Part shown: one piece after another, positions 54,386 through 63,429 of the stretch | How the letters are laid out: every line of letters starts with the position of its first letter | How positions within the stretch are numbered: the stretch's first letter is position 1 | NCBI RefSeq assembly: GCF_900091415.1 | Contig: NZ_FMHU01000001.1 | Location: 868,001-932,000 of the forward strand | DNA from: Micromonospora inyonensis | Lineage (GTDB): Bacteria; Actinomycetota; Actinomycetes; Mycobacteriales; Micromonosporaceae | Direction: 5' to 3' | Length of the DNA stretch: 64,000 nt | Notes under the pieces: model-generated | Told to the model about the DNA's origin: nothing | What the model saw: the letters and a program-made list of their open reading frames with translations, nothing else | The model's database searches: none | Translations under genes and position numbers: made by a program

Positions 54386-54435
54386 TGATCGTGGCGGCCG
54401 ATGGCCCCCGGAGGTGCCGACAGCCACCACGATCA
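54386..54435. terminator. Bidirectional terminator between convergent transporter genes
   Basis: Inverted arms TGATCGTGGCGGC and GCCACCACGATCA (one mismatch that can form a G-U pair) with a 24-base loop. It occupies the 79-base gap between the convergent APC permease and channel-like genes. Confidence 0.7.
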
Positions 54436-54450
54436 GCAGCCGGACGACCG

Positions 54451-56433
54451 TCAGGACACGACAGACTCGTCCGGCCCGGTGGACGGCGACGCCACCGGGG
54501 CCGGCGGCCCGGCGTGGGCGGCTGGTTCCGGTGCCGTGCCCGACGGCCTCGACGGACGGTCGGACGGGGGCGGTCCGCCGGCTGGGGTCGAGGTGTCGCC
54601 GGGGGCCGGAGCGCCACGGACAGCGGGCGGAACGGAGCCCCGGGCGGACGGGACGGCACCGCGAGCCGGGGTTGGACCACCGGGGGCGGCGACCTCGCGG
54701 AGCAGGGCGTTCAGTCCGGCGCGCCGGGCCAGCACGGTCATCCGGTCCCCGGCCGTGATCACCATGCGGGAGTCCGGGTTCCACTCGAAGCGCGGCTGGC
54801 CGGCGCGGGCGTGCGCGAGCAGCCGTACGCCGCCGGGGCGGCCGACCGCCTCGAGAGCGCGACCGTCCAGCGGCGATCCGGCGGCCACGGACACCTCGGT
54901 GACCAGCAACGCGTGCCGGCCGACCGGGATGGTGGCGATCATCGCGCGCTCCAGCAACGCGGCGGTGAAGGCCGGCGCGGCCAGGTACGACACGCTGCGC
55001 GAGATACCGATGCCGAAGGCCCGTTGGACGCGTTCGGCGAAGTCCCCGTCGAAGAGGCGCAGCACCACGCGCAGGTCGTCGTTGAGCGCGCGCGCGTTCA
55101 GCGCGGCCTGGAGGTTGGTGCCGTCGTCGGTGGAGACCACCACCAGCGCCTGGCAGGTGCCCACCGACGCCGCGCGGAGGGTTTCCTCCAGGGCCGCGTC
55201 GCCGACGATCAGCGAGACCCCGAGCCGGCGGGCCAGGGACGCGCCGCGCGGCTCGGGGTGCTTGTCGATCACCACGACCTCGACGCCGAAGTCGTGCAAC
55301 TGGGCCATCACCCTCGTCCCGACGTTGCCGAGGCCGACGACGACCACGTGCCCGGAGCGGTCCGGCTGGATCCGCCCGGAGTGCAGGGCCAGCCGGGCCC
55401 GGACGACGCCGTCGACCACCACGGCGGTGATCAGCGGGATCAGCGCCAGCCCGGCGACGCTGAGCACCACCTGCATGACCTGCTCGGCGAAGGGCTTGTT
55501 GACGTCCGGATCCTGCCCGCTGAGCGTGGTGACCAGGGTGAGGTAGAGCGCGTCGATCCCGTCGAGGTGGGCGGCCCGGCCGTTGAGCCAGCCGAGCACC
55601 CCGATCAGCGCGAGCACCGCCAACACGGCGATGCCGATCTTCCGGCTGGCGAAGCTGCGCACCGCGCGGAGCAGCACCGTCACCGGCCGACGGCGACGCC
55701 GGTCGCGTCGGGCCCGCGCCAGTCGCCGCGCGGCCAGTTCGGTGCCCGGCAACCGGCCGGTCGCCTCGGCGAGCACCACGTCCGCGCCGGCCTCGTCGGC
55801 GGGGAGCACCCGCACCTCGCGTGGATCGCGGGTGTCGGCCACCGCGCAGACGACGTCCTCCGGGCGGACGTCGTCACGGCGGGCGACGTAGAGGGTGCGG
55901 CCGGCATGCCGGAAGTGGGTGGGGGCGACCTCGCCCAGCGCGGCGGCCACGAACGCCGGGGCGGCCATGGTGGCGTCGGAGAGGACCGCCGAGTCGGGGA
56001 AGATCTGCCGTACGCCGTTGGCCAGGCCGGTGTTGAACATCCGGACCACCAGGCGCAGCCTCGGCTCGACCTCCTGGGCACAGAGCGCGGCATGCATGTT
56101 GCCCACGTCGTCCTGGTGCAGCAGGGCCAGCCCGTCCGCGCCGGCCAGCCCGGCTCGGCGGAACGTCGCCTCGTCGAGCCGGTCGGCCAGCACCACGTCG
56201 ATGCCGTGGAGGTCCCGGCCGTCGGGCCCGTCGGAGCGGCGCCGCTCGGGCACGATCAGGGTGACCCGGATCCGGCCGGTGGACACCTCGCCGGCGAGCA
56301 GCGCCCGCACCACCCAGTAGGCGAGCGGGTCGTGCCCGCAGACCACGTAGTGGGGGCGGGAGCCCGCGTTGGCCCGTAACCGCCGGCTGGCCCGCCACGC
56401 ACGGTCGAGCAGGGGCTCCGCCATGTGCGGCAT
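54451..56433 (-). CDS. RCK-2TM-RCK potassium-channel-like protein
   Basis: A 660-residue protein. An N-terminal RCK-like Rossmann domain (HYVVCGHDPLAYWVVRAL, about 28-150) and its C-domain come first. A pair of helices follows: IGIAVLAVLALIGVLGW (about 266-283) and VVLSVAGLALIPLITAVVV (about 322-340). A second RCK domain comes next (HVVVVGLGNVGTRVM, about 362-376; VVIDKHPEP; LIVGDAALEETLRAA) and then a proline-rich tail. The loop between helices reads TLVTTLSGQDPD, not the TVGYG filter, so ion selectivity is doubtful. It may gate ions in response to NAD or nucleotides. ATG at 56433 or 56424. Confidence 0.84.
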   Translation of the reverse strand: MPHMAEPLLDRAWRASRRLRANAGSRPHYVVCGHDPLAYWVVRALLAGEVSTGRIRVTLIVPERRRSDGPDGRDLHGIDVVLADRLDEATFRRAGLAGADGLALLHQDDVGNMHAALCAQEVEPRLRLVVRMFNTGLANGVRQIFPDSAVLSDATMAAPAFVAAALGEVAPTHFRHAGRTLYVARRDDVRPEDVVCAVADTRDPREVRVLPADEAGADVVLAEATGRLPGTELAARRLARARRDRRRRRPVTVLLRAVRSFASRKIGIAVLAVLALIGVLGWLNGRAAHLDGIDALYLTLVTTLSGQDPDVNKPFAEQVMQVVLSVAGLALIPLITAVVVDGVVRARLALHSGRIQPDRSGHVVVVGLGNVGTRVMAQLHDFGVEVVVIDKHPEPRGASLARRLGVSLIVGDAALEETLRAASVGTCQALVVVSTDDGTNLQAALNARALNDDLRVVLRLFDGDFAERVQRAFGIGISRSVSYLAAPAFTAALLERAMIATIPVGRHALLVTEVSVAAGSPLDGRALEAVGRPGGVRLLAHARAGQPRFEWNPDSRMVITAGDRMTVLARRAGLNALLREVAAPGGPTPARGAVPSARGSVPPAVRGAPAPGDTSTPAGGPPPSDRPSRPSGTAPEPAAHAGPPAPVASPSTGPDESVVS

Positions 56434-56568
56434 GGTAGCCAGTCCCGGCGAACCGTTGGTGTCCGCATGATCCTCATGCCGGCCCACGTGCTTCCCTGCG
56501 CCGGCCGCCGGCCCGGCCGCACGACCGCGGGCAGGCATGTGCCGGCCCGGGGCGGGTAGAGCGGGGTC

Positions 56569-57054
56569 GTGCAGACCTTCCTGCCGTACCCGGACTTCGC
56601 GGCCAGCGCACGGGCGCTGGACCAGCGGCGGCTGGGCAAGCAGCGGGTGGAGGCGATCCAGGTGCTGCGCGGGCTGACCTGGCCCGGTTACGGCTGGCGT
56701 AACCACCCGGCGGTGAGGATGTGGGCCGGCTACGAGGAGGCGCTGGTCCGGTACGGGCTGGACGTCTGCGCGGTGTGGTGCGCGCCGGGGCGGGCGGACA
56801 CCTGCGCGACCACGCTCACCGCCGATCTCGCCGCCGCCTGCGGCATCACCGGAGTACGCGGTCAGGCCGAACTGGCCGCAGCCGGTGAACTGCCACCCTG
56901 GCTGGGCCGGCCGGACCTGCACCGGAGCCACCAGTCGTCCCTGCTGCGCAAGGATCCCGACCACTACCGCCCGGTCTTCGGGGACGTCCCGCCCGACCTG
57001 GAGTACGTCTGGCCCGACTCGGATCGGCCGCGCCGGTGCCTGCCCACCGTGTGA
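56569..57054 (+). CDS. MSMEG_6728-type / pyrimidine-dimer glycosylase-like protein
   Basis: A 161-residue protein beginning MQTFLPYPDFAASARALDQRRLGKQRVEAIQVLRGL, the pattern of the MSMEG_6728 family related to the T4 endonuclease V fold. It includes the conserved NHPAVRMWAGYEEAL and LHRSHQSSLLRKDPDHY segments. Relatives are predicted DNA glycosylases, but activity in this branch is unproven. GTG start at 56569. Confidence 0.83.
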   Translation: MQTFLPYPDFAASARALDQRRLGKQRVEAIQVLRGLTWPGYGWRNHPAVRMWAGYEEALVRYGLDVCAVWCAPGRADTCATTLTADLAAACGITGVRGQAELAAAGELPPWLGRPDLHRSHQSSLLRKDPDHYRPVFGDVPPDLEYVWPDSDRPRRCLPTV

Positions 57055-57056
57055 GG

Positions 57057-57167
57057 TGGTAGCAGGGGTCCCCTGCTACCGCTTTTTGTCGTGCAGGGTG
57101 CCCCTGCAACCACTCGGCACACGCGATGCGTGCAGGGTGCCCCTGCAACCACTCGGCACCCGCGATG
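57057..57167. repeat. Dispersed intergenic hairpin repeat, copy 6, with a 39-bp tandem duplication
   Basis: A perfect TAGCAGGGG-T-CCCCTGCTA palindrome (57060-57078) is followed by the loop motif cgctttttgtcgt. A second arm then occurs twice as tandem 39-bp units (tgcagggtgcccctgcaacc at 57092 and 57131). It lies between two same-strand genes. The duplication shows that the element can expand locally. Confidence 0.85.
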
Positions 57168-57241
57168 CGCGGCCACCTCGGCCAGCGCGCCCCGCACCCA
57201 CCAGGGCACCGCAGGCGACAATCTGCGGCAAACTCGGACAT

Positions 57242-58807
57242 ATGATGCTGTCACAGCGGGTCGGCCGGTTGATCGGCGTACGCGAACACCTGGTCGACCC
57301 GGGCGGGGGCGGCGCGGCCCGCGTGCCGCACCCGGTCGACGTGGTGGTCGTCGGCGGTGGCATCGCCGGCATGTCGGCGGCGGTGGTGCTCGCCGAGCGG
57401 GGCGTACGGGTGACCGTGCTGGAGGCCGCATCCACCCTGGGCGGACGGCTGGGCGCGTGGCCGGAGACCCTCGCCGACGGCAGCCGGCAGGTCGTCGAGC
57501 ACGGCTTCCACGCGTTCTTCCGGCAGTACTACAACTGGCGGTCGATCCTGCGTCGGGTCGACCCGGCACTCGGCTTCCTCAAAGCGGTCCCGGGTTATCC
57601 GATCCTCAGTGCCCGGTGGCCGACCGAGGAATTCGGCCGGCTCCCGCCCGCCCCGCCGGCGAACCTGCTCGCGCTGCTGCTGCGCAGCCCGAGCCTGCGC
57701 CTGCGCGACCTGCGCGGAATGGACCGGGAGGCGGCCCTCCCGCTGCTGACGTACGACCCGGAGCGCACCTACGCCGAACTGGACGGCCGGAGCGCCGAGG
57801 AGCTGCTCGACTCGCTGCGGCTGCCGGACCGGGCACGGGCGATGCTCTTCGAGGTCTTCTCGCACTCGTTCTTCAACCACGAGGCGGAGATGTCCGCCGC
57901 CGAGATGGTCGCGCAGTTCCACTTCTATCTGCTCGGCAACGGCGAGGGGTTGGCGTTCGACGCCCCGGACGAGGACTACGCGACAGCGGTGTGGGCGCCG
58001 CTGGCCGACCACGTCCGGCGGCACGGCGGCCGGGTGCTGACCGGAGTGCCGGCCACCGCGTTGGGTCGGGACGCAAACGGCTGGTGGGTGGAGACCGGCG
58101 GCGGGACGGCGTACCGGGGTGGACACGTGGTGCTGGCCGTCGACCCGCCGGCACTCGCCGTGCTGGTCGGGAACTCACCCGGGCTCGCGGCGGTCGCCCC
58201 GGGCCTGGTGGCGCGGGTGCCCGCGTTCGGTCGGCCCGGTCCGCCGTACGCGGTCGCGCGGTACTGGCTGGACGGGGACGTGGCCGCCGGACGGGCGGTG
58301 TTCAGCGGGGTCTCCCGGCAACCCACCCTGGACTCGGTGACCCTCTACCACCGACTGGAGCACGGTTCCCGCCGCTGGGCGGAGCACACCGGGGGCTCGG
58401 TGGTGGAGCTGCACGCGTACGCCTGCGAGCCCGGGGTGGCCGCCGGGGTGCTGGCCGAGCGGATGCGCGCCGAGCTGGCCACGCTCTGGCCGGAGGTCGC
58501 CGGGCTGCGCGTGCGCGAGCTGCGGGCCCGGGTGGAGGCGCGGGCCCCGGTGTTCGCGCCGGGCGGCCACGCGACCCGGCCCGGGGTACGCACCGACGCG
58601 GCCGGGCTCCACCTGGCCGGCGACGGGATCCGTACGGACTTCCCGAGCGCGTTGATGGAGCGGGCGGCGGCGACCGGGATCATCGCCGCGAACCACGTCC
58701 TGCGCGCCGAGGGCGGGGCCGCCGAACCGGTCCGGTCGGTCCGCCTCCGGGGCCTGCTGGCGCGGGGAGCGAGGCCGGGCATGGCGGAGCCACCCCGGCG
58801 GGAATGA
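57242..58807 (+). CDS. FAD-dependent carotenoid oxidoreductase (CrtU/isorenieratene synthase-like)
   Basis: A 521-residue flavoprotein. The Rossmann motif VDVVVVGGGIAGMSAAVVLAER and VTVLEAASTLGGRLGAW are followed by EHGFHAFFRQYYNWRSILRRVDP, a segment I associate with CrtU-type carotene desaturase/methyltransferases. The C-terminal LHLAGDGIRTDFPSALMERAAATG is the usual amine-oxidase FAD end. It may aromatise beta-ionone rings or act on another carotenoid. No crtE, crtB or crtI is nearby, so the specific product is uncertain. Two adjacent ATGs (57242, 57245). Confidence 0.78.
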   Translation: MMLSQRVGRLIGVREHLVDPGGGGAARVPHPVDVVVVGGGIAGMSAAVVLAERGVRVTVLEAASTLGGRLGAWPETLADGSRQVVEHGFHAFFRQYYNWRSILRRVDPALGFLKAVPGYPILSARWPTEEFGRLPPAPPANLLALLLRSPSLRLRDLRGMDREAALPLLTYDPERTYAELDGRSAEELLDSLRLPDRARAMLFEVFSHSFFNHEAEMSAAEMVAQFHFYLLGNGEGLAFDAPDEDYATAVWAPLADHVRRHGGRVLTGVPATALGRDANGWWVETGGGTAYRGGHVVLAVDPPALAVLVGNSPGLAAVAPGLVARVPAFGRPGPPYAVARYWLDGDVAAGRAVFSGVSRQPTLDSVTLYHRLEHGSRRWAEHTGGSVVELHAYACEPGVAAGVLAERMRAELATLWPEVAGLRVRELRARVEARAPVFAPGGHATRPGVRTDAAGLHLAGDGIRTDFPSALMERAAATGIIAANHVLRAEGGAAEPVRSVRLRGLLARGARPGMAEPPRRE

Positions 58808-58876
58808 CCGTTTCACGAAATTAGCACTGGTATACGAATAGACTGGGCGGCGGATCGGAAGCCAGCGGGGGACACC

Positions 58877-60064
58877 GTGCATTCACGCCACCAGCAGCTC
58901 CAGGCGGAGCCGGGCACCCGTCTCGACGAGCCCGGACGCGAGGACGGCCCGGACGCCGACGAACGGGCGTGCGTGGTGACCGCGCTGCGGCTCGGCTGGT
59001 GGATGGCGGACGCGTACCACCACGCGCGGACCGCGAGCCTGGACGACGGTCCTCCTGGCCGGCCGGTCGCTCCCCGCGCCAAGCTGTCCAACCTGACGGA
59101 GATGTCGGGGCGGCAGCGGATGCGGATGTACCTCGACGCGGTGGAGGTGGCGCTCCGCCAGATCGCCGCGCTGACCCGGCACGGCGGGGACGGCCCGTCG
59201 ACCGCCGCCGCCCACGCGCACATCCGCGACGCCGGCCACGACCGCCCCGGTGACGTCGGCGCGATGCTGGTCGCCCTGGACGAGCTGAACGTGGACGTGC
59301 TGCGCTGGGCGATGGCCCGCGACCACCGGGTCGGGATCGGGTACCGCCTCGGTCGCTCCCTCGCCGACACCGTCCGCCGGTGCAACACCGAGGAGCTGCC
59401 CCAACGGTTCGGCGGCCGGCAGGACCAGCTGCGCCGCTGGCTGGACGAGCTGGCCAGCGTGCTGCCACCGTACGCGGCCCCGGTGGTGCGCCACTCCCTG
59501 GAGAGCTGGACGACCGCGGTCCGCGCGGCGGCGGCGGGCGACCCGCACGAGGCGGAGCTGCGCGACCTCGCCGACGAGCTGCGCGACCAGGGCGAACTGT
59601 GGCGCAGCGTGCTCACCGGCGGGCTGCACCCGCGGGACCTGCTCGACGAGGAGCACTACGCGATCGTCGCCCGCAACCTGATCATCCGGGACCGCCGGCT
59701 GGTGGTGCAGGCGGCGCGCGGAATCTGCTACCCGGTGCTCGTACCGCTGCTGGTGATCCTGCTGGTGGTGGTCGGGGTGAGCGCCACCGCCGCCGCCGGC
59801 TCCCCGGTCACCCGGACGGCGGTCGCACTGCTCGGCCTCGGCGCGGGGCTGGCCGCCATCTGGCGGGCGCTCTCCGGTCCGGCGCTCCAGGTCGCCGGTG
59901 AGGTCAACCGGCCGCTGCTGCACGGTGAACTGGTGGCGCAGATGGCCAGGTGCGTGGACCGGCCGCTCGACGCGGCCCGCGCCGCCACCGATGTCGCACG
60001 AGGAGGTCGCGGCCCTGCACGCCCAGATGGAGGAGATCCACTGGGGCCTGGCCGACTCCGGTGA
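58877..60064 (+). CDS. Two-helix membrane protein, function unknown; C-terminus possibly frameshifted
   Basis: A 395-residue protein. Residues 30-290 are soluble and helical (ADERACVVTALRLGWWMADAYHHAR, LSNLTEMSGRQRMRMYLDAVEVALRQI). Two hydrophobic segments follow (YPVLVPLLVILLVVVGVSA and AVALLGLGAGLAAIWRAL). The last 25 residues are Gly/Arg/Pro-rich in this frame. The +1 frame instead reads SHEEVAALHAQMEEIHWGLADSGELVGG, which looks like the true ending. A one-base change near 59990 is therefore likely. No family recognised. GTG start behind gggggac. Confidence 0.62.
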   Translation: MHSRHQQLQAEPGTRLDEPGREDGPDADERACVVTALRLGWWMADAYHHARTASLDDGPPGRPVAPRAKLSNLTEMSGRQRMRMYLDAVEVALRQIAALTRHGGDGPSTAAAHAHIRDAGHDRPGDVGAMLVALDELNVDVLRWAMARDHRVGIGYRLGRSLADTVRRCNTEELPQRFGGRQDQLRRWLDELASVLPPYAAPVVRHSLESWTTAVRAAAAGDPHEAELRDLADELRDQGELWRSVLTGGLHPRDLLDEEHYAIVARNLIIRDRRLVVQAARGICYPVLVPLLVILLVVVGVSATAAAGSPVTRTAVALLGLGAGLAAIWRALSGPALQVAGEVNRPLLHGELVAQMARCVDRPLDAARAATDVARGGRGPARPDGGDPLGPGRLR

Positions 60065-60157
60065 GCTGGTCGGCGGGCTGGGGCTCACCGCCCCTGGTCG
60101 GTCACCGTCGCCGCCCGTCGCCTGACCGACCTGCTCCGCAGCGAGCAGGCACGCCGT

Positions 60158-60489
60158 TCACCCGCCTGCCCGGCCGAGCAGCTCCTGCCGGCGGCGGCGC
60201 AGCAGTTCCCGCTCGACGGTGTTCTCCGTCCGGGCGATCGCCGACTGGTGAAGCCACCGAGGTGTTCCTTGCCCTCGGCGTACGGGCCGTCGGTCGTCAG
60301 CAGTTCCCCGTCGGTGACCCGGACCACGGTCGCCGTGCTCGGTGGGTGCAGTCCGCCGGCGAAGACCCAGACTCCGGCCGCCCGCATCTCCGCGTCGACC
60401 GCGCCCACGTCCCGCATGATCTTCTCCGGCACCTCGGCCTCCGGTGCGGGGCCGTCCGGCTGGACCACACTGAGCAGGTACTGCTACAT
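60158..60489 (-). pseudogene. YCII/DGPF-domain protein pseudogene
   Basis: With a good RBS (GGAGG) the ATG at 60489 is followed at once by TAG. If that codon is read through, the frame gives QYLLSVVQPDG, EKIMRDVGAVDAEMRAAGVW and VVRVTDGELLTTDGPYAEGKEHLGGF, an unmistakable YCII-like domain. After LGGF (about 60250) the conserved second half is absent; another frame reads SAIARTENTVERELLRRRRQ to a stop at 60158. So there is a codon-2 nonsense change plus a frameshift or deletion. Confidence 0.75.
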
Positions 60490-60584
60490 GAGGTGCCTCC
60501 TCGCCTACCGTCGCCGGCCCGGTGCCGACGCTCACCCACTACACGAACGAGCGCGAGCGGAATCGACACCGCCGGGCGGGGAAA

Positions 60585-61352
60585 TCAACCGGTCGGCGGG
60601 ATCGTCCAGGTGAAGCGGGCCGGGCGGCGCTCGTGGAACGCCACCACCCCCTCCCGCGCCTCGCCGCTGGCCCGGACCTGCCGGTGCCACCAGGCTGCCC
60701 GCCCGGCGTCGGCCCGACCGTCCACGATCTCCTTGGCGGCGACGACGCTGAGCTGGGAGCGGACGGCGACGGTGCCGGTCAGCTCGGCGATCCGGCCGGT
60801 GAACCGGTCGACGGGCACCACCTCGTCGACCAGGCCGACCCGCGCGGCCCGGTCGGCGTCCACCAGCTCGCCGGTGAAGATCAGGTACTTCGCGGTGGCC
60901 GGCCCGACCAGCGCCGCCAGACGGCGGGTGGTCGACGTCGGGTAGACCACCCCCAGCTTGGCCGGCGGGACGCCGAACCGGGCGTCGGCGGCGGCGATCC
61001 GCAGGTCACAGGCGACGGCGAGCTGACAGCCGCCGCCGACGCAGGCACCGCGAACCGCGGCGACGGTCGGCTTGGCGAACGCGGCCAGCCGTTCCTCGGC
61101 GGCCACCGCCACGCTCTGGTCCCCGGCCGCCAGCAGCTCGTCCAGGTCACCCAGGTCGGCCCCGGCGCAGAAGGTCTCCCCCGCCCCGGTGAGCACCAGG
61201 ACGCGGACGGCCCGGTCCGCCTCCAGCCGGTCGAGCAGCGGTGGCAGCTGCCGCCACATGTCCGGGGTCATCGCGTTCCGGCGGCGCGGATTACTGATCT
61301 CCACCGTCGCCACCACCCCGGTCACCCGGACGGTCAGTCCGCCAACCTCCAC
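60585..61352 (-). CDS. Enoyl-CoA hydratase/isomerase family protein
   Basis: A 255-residue crotonase-fold enzyme. The first oxyanion segment is GETFCAGADLGDL, and the second is KPTVAAVRGACVGGGCQLAVACDLRIAAADARFGVP followed by KLGVVYPTSTTRRLAALVG. The glutamate usually in the latter helix is not obvious, so it may be an isomerase or other crotonase-type reaction and not a hydratase. GTG start at 61352. Confidence 0.87.
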   Translation of the reverse strand: MEVGGLTVRVTGVVATVEISNPRRRNAMTPDMWRQLPPLLDRLEADRAVRVLVLTGAGETFCAGADLGDLDELLAAGDQSVAVAAEERLAAFAKPTVAAVRGACVGGGCQLAVACDLRIAAADARFGVPPAKLGVVYPTSTTRRLAALVGPATAKYLIFTGELVDADRAARVGLVDEVVPVDRFTGRIAELTGTVAVRSQLSVVAAKEIVDGRADAGRAAWWHRQVRASGEAREGVVAFHERRPARFTWTIPPTG

Positions 61353-61457
61353 CGTTCCCCCTCCCGCCCGGCCCTTCCGGCCCGCCGACCCTAACCCGTC
61401 GGGCCGGTCCCGAGGTCGGGGCGATCCAGGGCCTCCGCCCCACGCGGGCGGGAGGTT

Positions 61458-61868
61458 TCAGTGCATCTGGCCCACGCGGATGCGGTTGCCGAAGGGGTCA
61501 CGGATGCCGAAGTCGATGCCGTAGGGGCGGTCGGTCGGCTCGTCGGTGACGTCCACGCCCTTGGCCACCAGGTCCGCGTACGTCCGGTGCGCGTCGTCGG
61601 TGGTCATGAAGAGGTAACCGCCCAGCGCGCCCTTGGTCAGCAGCTCCCGCACCTGCTCGGCGGTGGCCGGGTCCAGGGCCGGCGGGCCGGGCTTCTCCAG
61701 CAGGATCTCCCGGCCCGGGTCGCCCGGAACCCGGACCGTCAGCCAACGCATGAAGCCGAGATCCTGGTCGGTGCTGACCTCCAGGCCGAGCTTGCCGACG
61801 TAGAAGTCGAGGGCCTCGTCCTGGTCGAGGACGTAGACCTGGGAGCGGGTGATCGCGTTCATCGTCAT
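61458..61868 (-). CDS. VOC-superfamily (glyoxalase/bleomycin resistance-like) protein
   Basis: A 136-residue protein with paired beta-alpha-beta-beta-beta modules: ITRSQVYVLDQDEALDFYVGKLGLEV, then GGYLFMTTDDAHRTYADLVAKGV and GIDFGIRDPFGNRIRVGQ. It may be a dioxygenase, isomerase or sequestering protein; the metal ligands are not certain. The AraC-type gene lies 34 bases upstream on the same strand and probably forms an operon with it. Confidence 0.87.
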   Translation of the reverse strand: MTMNAITRSQVYVLDQDEALDFYVGKLGLEVSTDQDLGFMRWLTVRVPGDPGREILLEKPGPPALDPATAEQVRELLTKGALGGYLFMTTDDAHRTYADLVAKGVDVTDEPTDRPYGIDFGIRDPFGNRIRVGQMH

Positions 61869-61902
61869 GCCACCACGCTACGACCCGGCCCTGACCTGCT
61901 GC

Positions 61903-62304
61903 TTATCCGAAACTGCTGGGTCTGGTCCAGGACTTGGTGAAGCAGCTCGGCACGGCGCCGGCCGGGCTCCGCCGCTTCCGGAACGCGGTCGGCGACTCGC
62001 CGACGATCTCGGAGAAGGTACGGCTGAACGTGCCGAGACTGCCGAAGCCGACCGCGAGGCAGATCTCGGTGACGTCGCGGTCCGACTCCAGCAGCAGGGA
62101 CATCGCCCGTTCGACCCGCCGACGCTGGAGATAGCGGTGCGGGGTCTCGCCGAAGGTCGCCCGGAAGGTACGGATGAAGTGCGCCTCGGAGACGTGGGCG
62201 ATCCGGGCCAGGGACGGGATGTCCAGCGGCTCGGCGTACGAGCGGTCCATGGCGTCCCGGGCACGCAGCATCGCCCGGTTGGACTGCTCGACGGCACGGC
62301 TCAC
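61903..62304 (-). CDS. AraC-family transcriptional regulator (DNA-binding domain only)
   Basis: A 133-residue protein consisting almost entirely of two AraC helix-turn-helices: LDIPSLARIAHVSEAHFIRTFRATFGETPHRYLQRRRVERAM and VTEICLAVGFGSLGTFSRTFSEIVGESPTAFR. There is no sugar-binding domain, so it resembles short SoxS/MarA-like activators. It probably regulates the adjacent VOC gene. GTG start at 62304. Confidence 0.9.
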   Translation of the reverse strand: MSRAVEQSNRAMLRARDAMDRSYAEPLDIPSLARIAHVSEAHFIRTFRATFGETPHRYLQRRRVERAMSLLLESDRDVTEICLAVGFGSLGTFSRTFSEIVGESPTAFRKRRSPAGAVPSCFTKSWTRPSSFG

Positions 62305-62384
62305 GCCCGCCAGCCTACGAGGGCACCCCCGGTCGGCGGGCAGCCCGCCGGCCAGGAGGTTTCGGCGGACTCGACTGCGGAAGA

Positions 62385-63266
62385 ATGTCGACCATGGACT
62401 TTCCGGTCGACACCACACCCCCGTACCGGCTCTGGGCGCGGGCGGTCGGCCCGGTCGACGCACCGCCCCTGCTCCTGGTCATGGGCGCCAACGCCAGCGG
62501 CCTCACCTGGCCGCCCGCGCTGGTCGACCGGCTCGCCACCCGGCACCGGGTGATCGTCTACGACCACCGCGACACCGGCCGCTCCACCTGGGCGTTCGAC
62601 GAGCACCCGTACCAGGTGGCCGACCTGGCCGACGACGCCGTCGCCGTGCTCGACGCGGCCGGCGTGGAGCGGGCGCACGTCGTGGGCATGTCGATGGGGG
62701 GCGTCCTGGTGCAGCTCCTCGCCCTCGACCACCCCGGACGGCTGCTGTCGGCCACCGCGTTCTGCACCACCGCGCTCGGTGCCGGGCTGGCCGGCGGCGA
62801 CGACGCACCGCCCCTGCCGGACCCGGACCCGCGCCTGCTGCGCCTCTGGGAACACTTCACCGACGAGCGGGACCGGGAGGCGGAACTCGACTGGCGGGTG
62901 GCGCACTGGCGGCTCCTCAACGGCGACGTGATCCCCTTCGACGAGACCGCCTTCCGGGAGCTCGAAATGGCCTGCATCGACCACACCGGCACCCACCGCA
63001 ACCCCGCCGCGCACGCCCGCGCCGGTCAGGACGGACTGGACCGGGGCGCGGAGCTGGCCGCCGTACGCGTGCCGTTCCTGGTCGTCGAGGCACCGGAGGA
63101 TCCGATCAACCCGCCGCCGCACGCGTCCCACCTGGCCGGACTGATTCCGTCGGCCACGCTGGTCCGCATCCCCGGCATGGGGCACGCACTGGCACCCGCG
63201 GTGCTGGATCCGCTCGCCGGTGCGCTGCTGGCCCACACCACGGGGGTCCCGCCGGCCGCGCGCTGA
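62385..63266 (+). CDS. Alpha/beta hydrolase
   Basis: A 293-residue alpha/beta hydrolase: oxyanion region LLLVMGANASGLTW, VIVYDHRDTGRS, nucleophile Ser103 (VGMSMGGVLVQLLA), acid in VEAPEDPINPP and catalytic His in IPGMGHALAP. The pattern is close to the RdmC/aclacinomycin methylesterase-like subgroup, but the substrate is unknown. Starts at ATG 62385 or 62394. Divergent from the AraC gene. Confidence 0.88.
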   Translation: MSTMDFPVDTTPPYRLWARAVGPVDAPPLLLVMGANASGLTWPPALVDRLATRHRVIVYDHRDTGRSTWAFDEHPYQVADLADDAVAVLDAAGVERAHVVGMSMGGVLVQLLALDHPGRLLSATAFCTTALGAGLAGGDDAPPLPDPDPRLLRLWEHFTDERDREAELDWRVAHWRLLNGDVIPFDETAFRELEMACIDHTGTHRNPAAHARAGQDGLDRGAELAAVRVPFLVVEAPEDPINPPPHASHLAGLIPSATLVRIPGMGHALAPAVLDPLAGALLAHTTGVPPAAR

Positions 63267-63355
63267 GCCGCCTGACGGACAGGACGGTCGGATCCGGACG
63301 CCCGTCGTCCGGGTCCGTGCCGTGGCGGAACGGACCCGGAACCGACGGGAATGTG

Positions 63356-63429
63356 AGCCCCCGGCCGGGATCGAACCGGCGACATCTCGCTTACAAGGCG
63401 AGTGCTCTGGCCAGCTGAGCTACAGGGGC
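63356..63429 (-). tRNA. tRNA-Thr (anticodon TGT)
   Basis: On the minus strand a 74-base cloverleaf folds with acceptor stem GCCCCTG / CGGGGGC, D-stem GCTC / GAGC, anticodon stem CTCGC / GCGAG around loop CTTGTAA, and T-arm GCCGGTTCGATCCCGGC. The anticodon is TGT, reading threonine ACA. CCA is not encoded. Confidence 0.95.
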
